A stretch of 35,195 bases of DNA from Methylococcaceae bacterium (GCA_030693065.1 JAUYBL010000012.1:1-35195), one strand, 5' to 3'. Positions 26,247 to 34,423 are shown, numbered from the stretch's first letter. The notes: a model not told the origin generated them from the letters alone. Numbers and translations: made by a program.

Positions 26247-27896
26247 CTAAAGTTTCGGAGTTCGTTTTTACCCGCATAGTAGTCGCTCATCCCTGATTTC
26301 CAAAGCCTCGAGCTTTAGAGTCTTGGCGTCGAGTTGGAGTACTTGCAAAAACCAGCATTCTATGTGGGCATCAATGGTAGCCATCAGGATGTCCACTGCC
26401 TCGCCCATTACCGCTTTCAATCCCTCCAAGGCGCCGGTAATCACTGCGCGAAAAACCTGCCACAGTTTGCCCGCAAAACTGATGTCGGTGCTATTGCTGC
26501 AAATGGCCTGCCGCGTCTCGGCAACACTGACAGCGCCTTGGGTCTGTTTGGCAATCACCAGCAGACAAAAGCGGATAGCGGTTAAATGGATAGAGGCAAT
26601 ATACGCCGCATAATGGTTGCTTTGTTCCTTCAGGAAACCCAGATGTTGTTTGGCTTCTTTGAAATACACCTCGATTGCCCAGCGCATGGCATAGAGTTCA
26701 AGTATTTGTGTCCCAGACAAGGCGGTATCGGTGGTCAGGAATACGGCCCAGTCATGCTTGCCCACTGTCTGTTGGGTGTCGCAAGCAATGCCGCGCACAA
26801 ACAGCAACCGACCCTTAACCCATTGTTCAGGGTCTTTAGCCTCCGCCAAGTTAAGCTCGACATCGACGGCTTTCGCTTGGTACTTTTGACCGTGAATGGA
26901 TTGCCAGGCTTTACGCACACAGCGTTTGTAAAGCGATTGAGCATCCCATTCCCTCCTCACCACCTGGCCGCGAACAATCTCGCTCATCCGATATTTCATT
27001 TTGTTTTTCTTCATTCTGAGCACCGGAACCAATGCTGTTTCTTGGCTTAGCCGTATTATCGCTTTGGTGCCAAACCAGGCATCGGCTAGAAGGTAGTCTG
27101 CCACTATGCCGGCGTTTAAAGCGCGCTTAACCATCGCCTCCACCATCTCAGGCTTGGTGTGTTGCTGTGCGGTCTGGTAGCGTTTAGCAGTCGGACTGCG
27201 GCCGTCTTTAAACGGCTCAGACAACGCGATGGCTTTCGTCTGGCTAATAAACAATTCACTGTCCAACGGGACAAAGCCTTCCTCGCAGCTTAAGCCCAGT
27301 GCCAGCACTTGCTGCCCCATCAGGTGCCGCCCGCTGGTATGGTCGAAATGGCTCGATATGCCCGGCATCTTTTTGCCAAACCGCCCGGCAATGGTGTCGT
27401 CGACCACAAAGGCTTTTTTGCCAGGCGCTTTGAAGGTCTGAAGGGTCTTCGCCGCGGTCTGTCTATGCAAGTGGCGCCAATTCAGATCTTCCCGGTTGAT
27501 CGTGTCGTAGAAGACATCCTTGCCCATCGCACCCTGTAAGCCTTCCCGTGCAAACATGCCAATGGAGTCTTTCTTCAGCCATATCCAGAGCATCAATCCA
27601 TAGATGACTTCATGTATCGGTGTCCCCGACCGTTTGTTAAAGCCAGCACGGCTTAATAGGGTTTTCATGCCAGTGTCTCGCCAGAGGCTGGCGAAGACGT
27701 TATCGATTAATAGTCCCTTGGCGTTGAGAAAGTCCAGGGTGAGTGCTGGCAGTTCGACAATTTTTGTGGCACGATTCATTGAGCGTCCTACTGGAGTTTA
27801 ATTGGGTCTTCAACTAACCGTAATTATACCCTTGCAGGGCGCTTTATTCTTTACTTATCAATGCTTTACTGTGTTATTTGAACTCCGAAACTTTAG
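26247..27896 (-). mobile_element. IS4-family insertion sequence, 1650 bp
   Basis: Perfect 17-bp terminal inverted repeats (CTAAAGTTTCGGAGTTC at 26247-26263, complement at 27880-27896) flank one transposase gene and are bordered by the 6-bp duplication TTCAAA. All parts are intact, so it is probably active. Which IS4 subgroup it belongs to cannot be told from the sequence alone. Confidence 0.92.
26268..27779 (-). CDS. IS4-family DDE transposase
   Basis: A 503-residue transposase. The three acidic residues lie in FVVDDTIAGRFGKK (first D), YLLADAWFGTK (second D) and YAMRWAIEVYFKEAKQHLG (E); the last shows the IS4 signature Y-x2-R-x3-E-x6-K exactly. It cuts the element out and inserts it by hairpin-type cut and paste, as known for the family. 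The start is the ATG at 27779. The gene fills the IS, leaving only about 20 bp on the left and 117 bp on the right. Confidence 0.95.
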   Translation of the reverse strand: MNRATKIVELPALTLDFLNAKGLLIDNVFASLWRDTGMKTLLSRAGFNKRSGTPIHEVIYGLMLWIWLKKDSIGMFAREGLQGAMGKDVFYDTINREDLNWRHLHRQTAAKTLQTFKAPGKKAFVVDDTIAGRFGKKMPGISSHFDHTSGRHLMGQQVLALGLSCEEGFVPLDSELFISQTKAIALSEPFKDGRSPTAKRYQTAQQHTKPEMVEAMVKRALNAGIVADYLLADAWFGTKAIIRLSQETALVPVLRMKKNKMKYRMSEIVRGQVVRREWDAQSLYKRCVRKAWQSIHGQKYQAKAVDVELNLAEAKDPEQWVKGRLLFVRGIACDTQQTVGKHDWAVFLTTDTALSGTQILELYAMRWAIEVYFKEAKQHLGFLKEQSNHYAAYIASIHLTAIRFCLLVIAKQTQGAVSVAETRQAICSNSTDISFAGKLWQVFRAVITGALEGLKAVMGEAVDILMATIDAHIECWFLQVLQLDAKTLKLEALEIRDERLLCG

Positions 27897-27902
27897 TTCA
27901 AA
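27897..27902. repeat. Right target-site duplication of the IS
   Basis: TTCAAA directly after the right inverted repeat, matching 26241-26246. Confidence 0.8.
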
Positions 27903-28190
27903 GAACATGGATCTTTCACGTGGCGCCGATTTTACACGCTCACCAAATCGCACTAAAGGCGAAGACAGGAAAAGTATCATTATACTTTTCCCAACAGGTG
28001 TACCAAACGCAAAAGAAGCAATGGATAAAGCAATAGAAAGTGTTCCAGGTGCGGTCGGGTTAGTTGATGGCGTAATTACCCAGCATTCTTGGTACATACC
28101 TTATATTTACGGTGAAAGCTGGGTTGAAGTAGAAGGAACACCTTTGATTGATCCAGCTCTTAAAAAAGGTTATTAATAAACTCTTTGATC

Positions 28191-28231
28191 ATGACAGGGT
28201 TATCCACAAAACCTGTGGATAACCCTGTCAT
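28191..28231. repeat. 18-bp perfect hairpin carrying two DnaA boxes
   Basis: Arms 28191-28208 and 28214-28231 are perfect complements over 18 bp, with a 5-base loop AAACC. Each arm includes the consensus DnaA box TTATCCACA (28200-28208, and reversed at 28214-28222). There is no T-run after it, but it lies 14 bp behind the lipoprotein stop, so it may also end transcription. Confidence 0.85.
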
Positions 28232-28473
28232 TAAAACGTCAAGTTTCCCTTCAATCCACCCGTACCAATGGAGCTAAGTTAGATTGATCACAAATTGGCC
28301 AACTTTTTTTGGAACTATTCCAGGCATCCAGAAACTTTTACTGAAGCAGTCGATCGGCTAATGTTAATTCTGGGTGGTGAGCACAATATCACCATTGCCT
28401 CTTTTCATAATAGTAGACTTAATGAACTTGTACTTTAGCCGCGGCATAAGCAATAAAAATACGTTTGGTTTGT
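28232..28473. other. Mostly non-coding stretch with a possible gene remnant
   Basis: An open frame 28283-28438 has protein-like composition (FFWNYSRHPETFTEAVDRLM, then LILGGEHNITIASF) but no ATG, only a TTG at 28295, and is closed upstream by a TAG. It may be the remnant of a longer gene. Nothing else is clear. Confidence 0.3.
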
Positions 28474-28593
28474 ATGAATCCGGCAGATAGTTACTGGTTG
28501 GCCTGTTCGGTTATTCATCCAGACGATGCTTATGGTGTAATTATTAAAGTTATATGGGATAAGTTGGTAGGTACGAAGGTTATGTATGAGTGA
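28474..28593 (+). CDS. Possible 39-residue protein overlapping the BFD-like gene
   Basis: The frame from ATG 28474 to TGA 28593 encodes 39 residues (MNPADSYWLACSVIHPDDAY and a helical, hydrophobic tail) and overlaps the BFD-like gene by 8 bases. There is no strong ribosome site. It may be real or the tail of a decayed gene. Confidence 0.3.
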   Translation: MNPADSYWLACSVIHPDDAYGVIIKVIWDKLVGTKVMYE

Positions 28594-28780
28594 TTTTCCC
28601 TCTGACGCTCAAGATAGCGTTATTTGTCACTGCAGCGGAACCACTGAAGAAAAAATCATCACGCTTATTAGAACTGGCGTTGTCACTCTTGACGACATAT
28701 CCAGAAAAACAGGGGTTTGTTCGGGATGCGGGTCTTGTGAGTGTGCGGTAATGGAATTGTTAGCTGAATATAATTTTTAA
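28586..28780 (+). CDS. BFD-like [2Fe-2S]-binding domain protein
   Basis: A 64-residue protein of the BFD (bacterioferritin-associated ferredoxin) fold. The four cysteines are arranged as ICHCSGTTEE (CxC) and GVCSGCGSC (CxxC), with the usual helix-turn between them (TLDDISRKTGVCSGCGSC). Such domains bind a 2Fe-2S cluster and pass electrons, as in iron release from bacterioferritin or in nitrite reductase. It is not next to bfr. The protease gene follows 10 bp after its stop, so the two may be co-transcribed. Confidence 0.85.
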   Translation: MSDFPSDAQDSVICHCSGTTEEKIITLIRTGVVTLDDISRKTGVCSGCGSCECAVMELLAEYNF

Positions 28781-28790
28781 GGATACGTTG

Positions 28791-29516
28791 ATGGGAATGC
28801 AGGATCGCGATTATTACCGTGAGCGACATAAAGTGACACCCCAATCGCCTGGTTCAACGGCTAGAAAATCTCGTAGAAATAACACAGGGGTTGCCTACCT
28901 CTTATATCCACTCATTACTCTTGCTGGACTTTGGTACGGTGCAGACAATATTCTGGAAAAGATTAACTGGCCAGGAGTTATCCCTGCATCAGTCCCAGAA
29001 AAAAAAGACCAGTCGCTTGATTTGGTATCTGGTGGCGTGGCTTTAAAAACTGACAACCAAGGACACTTTAGGGGGATCGCCCTAATAAATAATGTTCCCA
29101 TGCCCTTTCTGATCGACACCGGGGCAACAAGAACATCAATTCCAGCAAACTTAGCTGTTGCTGCAAATTTACCTTTTGGTAGTGCAGTCCAAAGCAAAAC
29201 AGCCGGTGGCCAAGTAACAGATCATCTAACCCGAATAAATAGCCTACAAATTGGAAACGCGGAAATAAGGGATCTTGACGCCAACATCAACCAATATCTG
29301 GATGAAGTGCTAATTGGCATGAATACCTTGAAGTATTTCCACATGGCACAAAACGGGGACACGTTAACACTGGTAGCCAATAACTATCAGGCAGGTAACA
29401 GTATGCCAATAAATACACTGATACCGAATAACCCCATAAAAAAACCAATTACTATGAAAAAAACGGTTACTTGCGATGAAAACAAAGCATGTAAGACAAC
29501 CTATAGCGATCGTTAA
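28791..29516 (+). CDS. Membrane-anchored retropepsin-like aspartic protease (TIGR02281 type)
   Basis: A 241-residue protein from the ATG at 28791 (AAGGA 7 bases upstream). One membrane segment (about residues 34-51, VAYLLYPLITLAGLWYGA) follows a basic N-terminus, so the rest should be periplasmic. The protease domain covers about 85-200: FLIDTGATRTSIP holds the catalytic DTG, and VLIGMNTLKYFHM is the second conserved part. One DTG per chain means it works as a homodimer. Substrates of these clan AA proteases in bacteria are unknown. A terminator follows. Confidence 0.85.
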   Translation: MGMQDRDYYRERHKVTPQSPGSTARKSRRNNTGVAYLLYPLITLAGLWYGADNILEKINWPGVIPASVPEKKDQSLDLVSGGVALKTDNQGHFRGIALINNVPMPFLIDTGATRTSIPANLAVAANLPFGSAVQSKTAGGQVTDHLTRINSLQIGNAEIRDLDANINQYLDEVLIGMNTLKYFHMAQNGDTLTLVANNYQAGNSMPINTLIPNNPIKKPITMKKTVTCDENKACKTTYSDR

Positions 29517-29532
29517 TTCACTAACCTCTAAT

Positions 29533-29566
29533 CGCGCCAAGGTATCCCAATTTGGCGCGCCTTTTA
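29533..29566 (+). terminator. Terminator downstream of the protease gene
   Basis: CGCGCCAA (29533-29540) pairs perfectly with TTGGCGCG (29552-29559), 11-base loop, followed by CCTTTT. It lies 17 bp after the protease stop. Confidence 0.75.
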
Positions 29567-29873
29567 ACACCTCGACATTGCTCAGTGAATGCCAATATCG
29601 ATATAGCCAATAAGTTTTAACGGTAGCCACACGAGCTAGTGGAAAAAACTCAATTCGTACAACTATTAAATTATCTGTTGAATTAGCGCTTTCTTTTGAT
29701 TTGAGAACCAGCAAGCCTTGAATCAAATAAGGACATTGTGCTTTTCTGGGTACAGCACTAACATCTTTTGACAAAAAGCGACCCATATATGGAGAGCTCT
29801 CCATCGTCAACAAGTGCTCCCGCAGCTTAATAAGCGTAAGACCAAAAGTTATAGAATATCTCCCCCAAAAAAT
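29567..29873 (-). pseudogene. Possible gene fragment on the minus strand
   Basis: On the minus strand the frame is open from 29873 through this stretch and encodes protein-like sequence: TFGLTLIKLREHLLTMESSP, then YMGRFLSKDVSAVPRKAQCP and LIVVRIEFFPLARVATVKTY. There is no good start with a ribosome site, and the frame runs on into the antisense of the protease gene, so the 3' end seems lost. It looks like a truncated mobile-element gene; the family is unknown to me. Between 29874 and 29999 nothing is clear. Confidence 0.35.
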
Positions 29874-29999
29874 TCATCAATGCTGATCTAGCATTTATTT
29901 GCGCGTAATTCCATAAAGCCAGTTGTGGTCATCAATCTCAAAACCATTCAATCTAAAAAAATTCCTAACCTATCAACATATACATACGAAAAAATCACC

Positions 30000-30227
30000 T
30001 TAACCCTCTATTGAGTTTTGAGATTCATCAGGTACGTATTCAAATAGTTCACTTACAGTGCAATCAAAATAGCTACAGAGTTTTTCCATTGCATCTAGCT
30101 CGACTCTAGCAGCTTCCTCTTTATAAAGCAGCGTAATTGTATTGCGATGTAAACCTGTTTCCCTAGCCAAGTCAGAAATTTTCAGTTTTTTCTTTCCCAT
30201 TAACTCTGATAGATGGCATTTGATCAT
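30000..30227 (-). CDS. XRE-family HTH transcriptional regulator
   Basis: A 75-residue one-domain repressor of the Cro/C1 type, start at the ATG at 30227 with GGAG 6 bases upstream. The HTH is LKISDLARETGLHRNTITLL and the later part (LDAMEKLCSYFDCTVSELFEY) is typical for short YozG-like XRE proteins. It is divergent from the excisionase-like gene; the 140-bp gap holds three palindromic motifs that are good candidates for its operators, so it probably controls both itself and the integrase operon. Confidence 0.88.
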   Translation of the reverse strand: MIKCHLSELMGKKKLKISDLARETGLHRNTITLLYKEEAARVELDAMEKLCSYFDCTVSELFEYVPDESQNSIEG

Positions 30228-30250
30228 AATCACTCCAAAATAAAATAATA

Positions 30251-30329
30251 TCATTCAGAATGACAATAAGTCTTGCAAAATGACATTTTATGCTTTAATA
30301 TGCTTTCCAGGATGACAAATAAGCATCCT
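30251..30329. promoter_or_regulatory. Palindromic operator region between XRE and excisionase genes
   Basis: Three inverted repeats share ATGACA: TCATTCAGAATGA (30251-30263), AAAATGACATTTT (30277-30289) and AGGATG..CATCCT (30309-30329). The direct ATGACA copies are at 30260, 30280 and 30312. They fill the shared promoter region of two divergent genes, the usual place for repressor operators. Confidence 0.6.
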
Positions 30330-30370
30330 AAACAACTTTTTTAAACTTAGAATATCAGAGGTACAACCTT

Positions 30371-30601
30371 ATGTCTTTAACTTATCTAACTACCGACCAG
30401 CTAGCGGAAAAAATAAAGTATGACTCACGGACTATTAGAAACGCACTGAAAGACAGTGTTCTATTAGAAGGACGACATTACATTCGTCCATTCGGCGGTC
30501 GCAAAATTCTATATATTTGGGAACACATCGAAGTTGACATGGCAAAGACGCAATCAGACTATGCGATTCCTCTGAGCAAAGGAGGTGTGTGCTATGGGTA
30601 G
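30371..30601 (+). CDS. Excisionase-like HTH protein
   Basis: A 76-residue protein. The start YLTTDQLAEKIKYDSRTIRN is a winged-helix HTH of the excisionase/MerR type, followed by the wing EGRHYIRPFGGRKILYIW. It overlaps the integrase gene start by 8 bases, so it should be made together with the integrase and may direct excision. It has no strong ribosome site (AGAGG 8 bases before the ATG at 30371). Confidence 0.75.
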   Translation: MSLTYLTTDQLAEKIKYDSRTIRNALKDSVLLEGRHYIRPFGGRKILYIWEHIEVDMAKTQSDYAIPLSKGGVCYG

Positions 30602-31784
30602 CATTCGTGCAAGAAGCGAAACTGGTAAACTTTTTTTTGATTTTAAATTTCAAAATATCCGTTGCCGTGAACAAACAACATTAGATGACAACAAAGCTAA
30701 TTGCAGCAAATTGCAAAAGGTGATGGATAAAATTGATGCGGAAATTACTTTAGGTCAGTTTGTTTACCGTAATTATTTTCCAAACAGTACTTTGATAGCA
30801 AAATTCGATCAGTTAGAAGCTGAACAGCGCAAATTTAATTCGGACAGCACTCCCAAATTCAACCAATTCGCCCCCGAGTGGTATGACGAAATGCAGGTCG
30901 GTTGGCGGCATTCGCACAAAATCACGGTACTTCGGCTGCTGGATGGTCGAATTACTGACTGGTTTGGAGAAATGGAAGTCAGCCTCATCACCAAAGCAGA
31001 TGTGTTGAAATTTCGCGCTTCCCTCGCCAAAGTCGAGCGCAATGATGGAAAAACTCTCTCTGCAGAATACATCAACAAATACATGAAGATTTTACGCATG
31101 GTCATTAGTGAAGCGGCTGACCGGTTCGATTTTACGTCACCTTTTCGTGGAGTCAAGCCGTTAAAAAAACCGAAAACACATATTGAGCCGTTTACGATGA
31201 CGGAAGTAAATCTGATTCTGGCCACGGTACGGACTGATTTTAAGGCGTATTACAGCATCCGTTTTTTTACCGGGATGCGCACGGCTGAAATCGATGGTCT
31301 GAAATGGAAATATGTTGATTTTGAGCGTCGGCAGATTTTGATTCGCGAAACCATTGTATTGGGCCGCGTTGAAACCACCAAAACCGATGGCTCACAACGC
31401 GAAATTGATATGTCGCAGCCGGTGTTTGAGGCATTGCAACAACAGTGGCAAGCAACGGGAAACAAGCATGACTATGTGTTCGCCAACAAAGCAGGAAAGC
31501 CACTGGAGTATAACAATGTGTCGAGGCGTGTCTGGCATCCGTTATTACGCTTTCTCAATCTGCCTCGCCGTAAGGCTTATCAAACTCGCCATACAGCAGC
31601 AACGTTATGGCTGGCTGCCGGTGAAAATCCAGAATGGATTGCCCGACAATTAGGTCATTCGACCACGGAGATGTTGTTCCGGGTGTATTCCCGGTACGTG
31701 CCTAATTTAACGCGCAAGGATGGATCGGCATTCGAACGCTTGTTGGCGGCCAATCTAACGGCTGGCAAGGAGATATCAGAATGA
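30594..31784 (+). CDS. Tyrosine integrase with DUF3596 arm-binding domain
   Basis: A 396-residue phage-type integrase. A perfect AAGGAGGTG ribosome site points to the ATG at 30594 rather than the GTG at 30585. Residues 1-70 (MGSIRARSETGKLFFDF, REQTTL) are the DUF3596 arm-binding domain. The catalytic set is R in FFTGMRTAEIDGL, R-H in YQTRHTAATLWLAAG (the first H of HxxR is replaced, as is common in this subfamily), H in LGHSTTEM and Y in RVYSRYV. It is intact. It lies in the operon excisionase - integrase - unknown - HD protein. No matching att duplication could be found in this window. Confidence 0.93.
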   Translation: MGSIRARSETGKLFFDFKFQNIRCREQTTLDDNKANCSKLQKVMDKIDAEITLGQFVYRNYFPNSTLIAKFDQLEAEQRKFNSDSTPKFNQFAPEWYDEMQVGWRHSHKITVLRLLDGRITDWFGEMEVSLITKADVLKFRASLAKVERNDGKTLSAEYINKYMKILRMVISEAADRFDFTSPFRGVKPLKKPKTHIEPFTMTEVNLILATVRTDFKAYYSIRFFTGMRTAEIDGLKWKYVDFERRQILIRETIVLGRVETTKTDGSQREIDMSQPVFEALQQQWQATGNKHDYVFANKAGKPLEYNNVSRRVWHPLLRFLNLPRRKAYQTRHTAATLWLAAGENPEWIARQLGHSTTEMLFRVYSRYVPNLTRKDGSAFERLLAANLTAGKEISE

Positions 31785-32161
31785 ACGGTTTAACAACGCC
31801 AAACACCCTTATGCAGGCGCGGATGCCCAGGCTCCCTGAAGCCGTAAACATTCCGCCTGATGTATCACCGGTGATGTTTACAGCTATCGTTAATACTTTG
31901 CCATCGGAGATTGCGGATTTAAGAGATGCCGCCACCTTTAAACGTCTGCTTGACTGCTTGATTTATGCGCTGGCCATTGATGACTCGGTGAATGTGCCGG
32001 CAGCGCTGGGGCTCATTGAATCAATGAGTAATCAAGACGCGTTGGGGATGTGGGTAAAAAATGAAATTAACGGCATTCAGTTTTTAGATGCCAGTGCCCT
32101 GTTCAACTTTTTAGTCCGGCAGTTAGATAATTTTGTCTTTACGGCAAGGAGCACACAATGA
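31781..32161 (+). CDS. Hypothetical protein after the integrase
   Basis: A 126-residue protein with ATGA overlaps at both ends (integrase before, HD protein after), so it is an operon member. It looks helical (EIADLRDAATFKRLLDCLIY, later FNFLVRQLDNFVF), without membrane segment or known motif. Function unknown. Confidence 0.7.
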   Translation: MNGLTTPNTLMQARMPRLPEAVNIPPDVSPVMFTAIVNTLPSEIADLRDAATFKRLLDCLIYALAIDDSVNVPAALGLIESMSNQDALGMWVKNEINGIQFLDASALFNFLVRQLDNFVFTARSTQ

Positions 32162-33174
32162 TTTCAGTTTTCACCGTACCTCAAGCTTCACACCACTTAC
32201 AGCAAGGGCCAGCGGATTCTTCAAAACCTGTTAATCGCCCCCCAGCAACCGAGCAGATTCGGTTGCTGGGTCAGGTGGAATCGGTGATGACTCAGCACAC
32301 TGCCAAGGGCGATGATAATTTTGTGCTATTAGCGTTGGCAGATGGCACGTTGTTCCGCGGCAAGTGGCCGGCGATTCTGGGTGAATCATTGCCTGGTTTA
32401 GGCGATGTGATCCGTATTGAGATTAGCCTTGATGAGGTTAACGCAACAGGTAAGCAAGCACTTTCAGCGGGGGCGACAAGACACTTACTAGGTAAACGCT
32501 GTTACCCAATATCCAGCTGGCAAGCCATTGCCGCACCCTGTTCTCTTGAGGTTCTGGATCAACTGTATGGTGCCACAGCACAAGCTGAGGCGTTAGATCG
32601 TTTATGGGGCATTATCGACCGACTGTCGCTGCCTTGTTTACGCACTTGGCTGAGTGAAGTGTTTGCTCAGTCCCGGTTTTCAGTGCCATTTGTTCAGGTA
32701 GCTGCCAGTCATAATCACCATCATAGTGTTGCCGGCGGTTTGTTATTACACAGCGTTGAATGTGCAGAATGGGTTGAGCGGGTTGCTACGATCACGCTGA
32801 ATCCCAGGGAAGCGGCGCTTTCTATTGTCGCGGCCTTGCTGCACGATTTTGGCAAAATTGACACCATGAGCTCGTCAGGGTTTAGTCAGATGGTGGCCCA
32901 TGAAGTCTTAACCCTGACCCTGTTGGAACCTGACCTGCTGAGCTTACAGAGACAATGGCCGCAAGGCGCTCACGCGCTAAGGCAGATGCTGAGTTGGTCA
33001 ACCTTTACTGAGAGATTTCCGAAATTACCCGGGACGTTATTAGTGAAAATGGCTGACCAATACAGCACTGCGCTGTCAGCACGCGATAAAGCATTTCAGG
33101 CACAGCCGAAGCATTATTTTTGGACTCGGCTAACAACAGCCCATAGCACACACATATTTAATCGGATTAATTGA
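32158..33174 (+). CDS. HD-domain protein (TraI_2/MobH-like or exonuclease-like)
   Basis: A 338-residue protein. About residues 33-115 look like an OB-type nucleic-acid binding part (QVESVMTQHTAKGDDNFVLL). An HD metal-phosphohydrolase domain follows: NHHHSVAGGLLLHSVECA and ALLHDFGKI provide H...HD residues, and DQYSTALSARD could give the last D. The same pattern occurs in the TraI_2 domain of MobH conjugative relaxases and in YhaM-type 3'-5' exonucleases; with OB plus HD it fits either. In this mobile setting the first is attractive, but the length is short for a relaxase. ATGA overlap with the upstream gene. Confidence 0.75.
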   Translation: MISVFTVPQASHHLQQGPADSSKPVNRPPATEQIRLLGQVESVMTQHTAKGDDNFVLLALADGTLFRGKWPAILGESLPGLGDVIRIEISLDEVNATGKQALSAGATRHLLGKRCYPISSWQAIAAPCSLEVLDQLYGATAQAEALDRLWGIIDRLSLPCLRTWLSEVFAQSRFSVPFVQVAASHNHHHSVAGGLLLHSVECAEWVERVATITLNPREAALSIVAALLHDFGKIDTMSSSGFSQMVAHEVLTLTLLEPDLLSLQRQWPQGAHALRQMLSWSTFTERFPKLPGTLLVKMADQYSTALSARDKAFQAQPKHYFWTRLTTAHSTHIFNRIN

Positions 33175-33189
33175 CGCTGACGTAAAGCG

Positions 33190-33231
33190 CTGATCAACGC
33201 CGCTTAAGCTTGAAGTTTTTGCGTTGATCAG
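33190..33231. repeat. 11-bp perfect inverted repeat upstream of the ATPase gene
   Basis: CTGATCAACGC (33190-33200) and GCGTTGATCAG (33221-33231) are perfect complements with a 20-base spacer, placed between the HD protein stop and the ATPase start. It has no U-tract; it could be an operator or an mRNA hairpin. Confidence 0.65.
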
Positions 33232-33281
33232 TGCCACAGCCCCGTTGCTTGACTAATGAATACGCCCTTGGAGAACCATCA

Positions 33282-34385
33282 ATGTACGCCCATGAAAAAA
33301 ACAATAAGTTGAGGCATTACCTCAAAGGCAAAGCTGACGCTGCCACCGGACGCTTGTCCAAAAACAGCGCCTGTAATTTTGACTCACTGCTGGATACCGT
33401 GGAAATTTTTGATGTTGAGAAAATGCATGCTGTCATCAGCGCGCACTCGTCCAAAAATAACCTGCACCGTAATCACCAACGCTATCTTGACTGGTTGGGC
33501 GATACCGCGGGATTTCTGTCGCTAGCCACCGTACCGGCTAGCATTTTTGACAAACTTGATGCGTTATTGCTGCAATTCCCCAATTTTGTAGACGTAATTG
33601 CCTATTATCGCGAGCAAATGGCCTTGGCTCAGGTGGTCGATCGCGCAGTATTTGCCGCGAATCCATTATTAATTGCCGGACCGCCCGGCATTGGTAAAAC
33701 CGCGTTCTGTCAGGCGCTAGCCAAGCTAATTCGAACACATTATGAATTAATCAGCTTCTCTGGCGTAACGGCAGGATTTGTCATCGGCGGCAGTTCATCA
33801 AGCTGGGCAGAGGGTAAACCCGGGAGAATTGTCGAAGCGCTGGCGAGAGGTCACAAGGCGAACCCTTTAATCGTGATGGATGAAATAGACAAGACGGGAG
33901 GCGATAAACGTTATGACCCGCTGGGGGCGTTTTATCAACTCTTGGAAAAACAAACCGCTAAGAGCTTTATCGATGAGGGCTTAGAAGTACCCACCGACTG
34001 TTCGCATATCTTTTGGATTGCCACTGCAAATGAACTTGAAGAGATCGCAGACCCCATTGTTTCGCGATTTACCGTTATCGAAGTCAACTGCCCTACCCGA
34101 CAACAGATGAAAAATGTGCTGCTGTCCATTTACCGGAAAGTCCGGCGAAATCATCCCTGGGGCGTTCAATTTAGTGAGGATTTATCACCATCGGTTGTTA
34201 GTAAAATTATCGAGAGTGGTTTGGCCCCTCGGCTACTTCAGCGCGAATTGGTCAGTGCTTGCGGTAAAGCCGTGCTGAGAAACACGGGAAAAAAGCATCG
34301 TGACAATTACCCACATGAGATTCTTCCAGACGATTTTAAACCCCGGGAGACTGGCAAACGTCAAATCCGTATGGGGTTTGTGTAA
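33282..34385 (+). CDS. AAA+ ATPase of the Lon-like/MoxR-like type
   Basis: A 367-residue protein from the ATG at 33282 (GGAGA 9 bases upstream); the frame is open to a GTG at 33231, inside a hairpin. Walker A is AGPPGIGKT (about residues 143-151), Walker B LIVMDEID, then a sensor-1 IATANELEEI and an arginine region (VSRFTVIEV). It resembles the ATPase part of Lon but lacks a protease domain, and it lacks an HTH. A role in an element's replication, transfer or defence is possible; none is shown. Hairpins lie on both sides. Confidence 0.85.
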   Translation: MYAHEKNNKLRHYLKGKADAATGRLSKNSACNFDSLLDTVEIFDVEKMHAVISAHSSKNNLHRNHQRYLDWLGDTAGFLSLATVPASIFDKLDALLLQFPNFVDVIAYYREQMALAQVVDRAVFAANPLLIAGPPGIGKTAFCQALAKLIRTHYELISFSGVTAGFVIGGSSSSWAEGKPGRIVEALARGHKANPLIVMDEIDKTGGDKRYDPLGAFYQLLEKQTAKSFIDEGLEVPTDCSHIFWIATANELEEIADPIVSRFTVIEVNCPTRQQMKNVLLSIYRKVRRNHPWGVQFSEDLSPSVVSKIIESGLAPRLLQRELVSACGKAVLRNTGKKHRDNYPHEILPDDFKPRETGKRQIRMGFV

Positions 34386-34423
34386 TCTTATAACTTCTTT
34401 TCGCTAACGCCTTAGCAGCCAAT

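Larger units (their letters stand above)
26152..28176 (+). pseudogene. Small lipoprotein gene split by an IS4-family insertion
   Basis: The first part (26152-26246) encodes MPLSKTLSIFCTALFLTGCS, with a lipobox LTGC, then QRIVDFTVISS. The second part (27903-28176) encodes NMDLSRGADFTRSPNRTKGE through to a TAA. If the IS and one TTCAAA copy are removed, the halves join in frame (VISSKNMDLSRG) to give a 122-residue lipoprotein, with 369 bp exactly a multiple of three. The gene is otherwise undamaged, so the insertion is recent. In its present state translation stops a few codons after the left junction. The C-terminal region (PGAVGLVDGVITQHSWYIPY) is conserved-looking, but I cannot name its family. 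Confidence 0.85.

Noticed and set aside
29364-29813. Complete 149-residue protein on the minus strand
   Set aside because: Its C-terminal third is antisense to the protease gene; only the part beyond 29567 looks like real former coding sequence.
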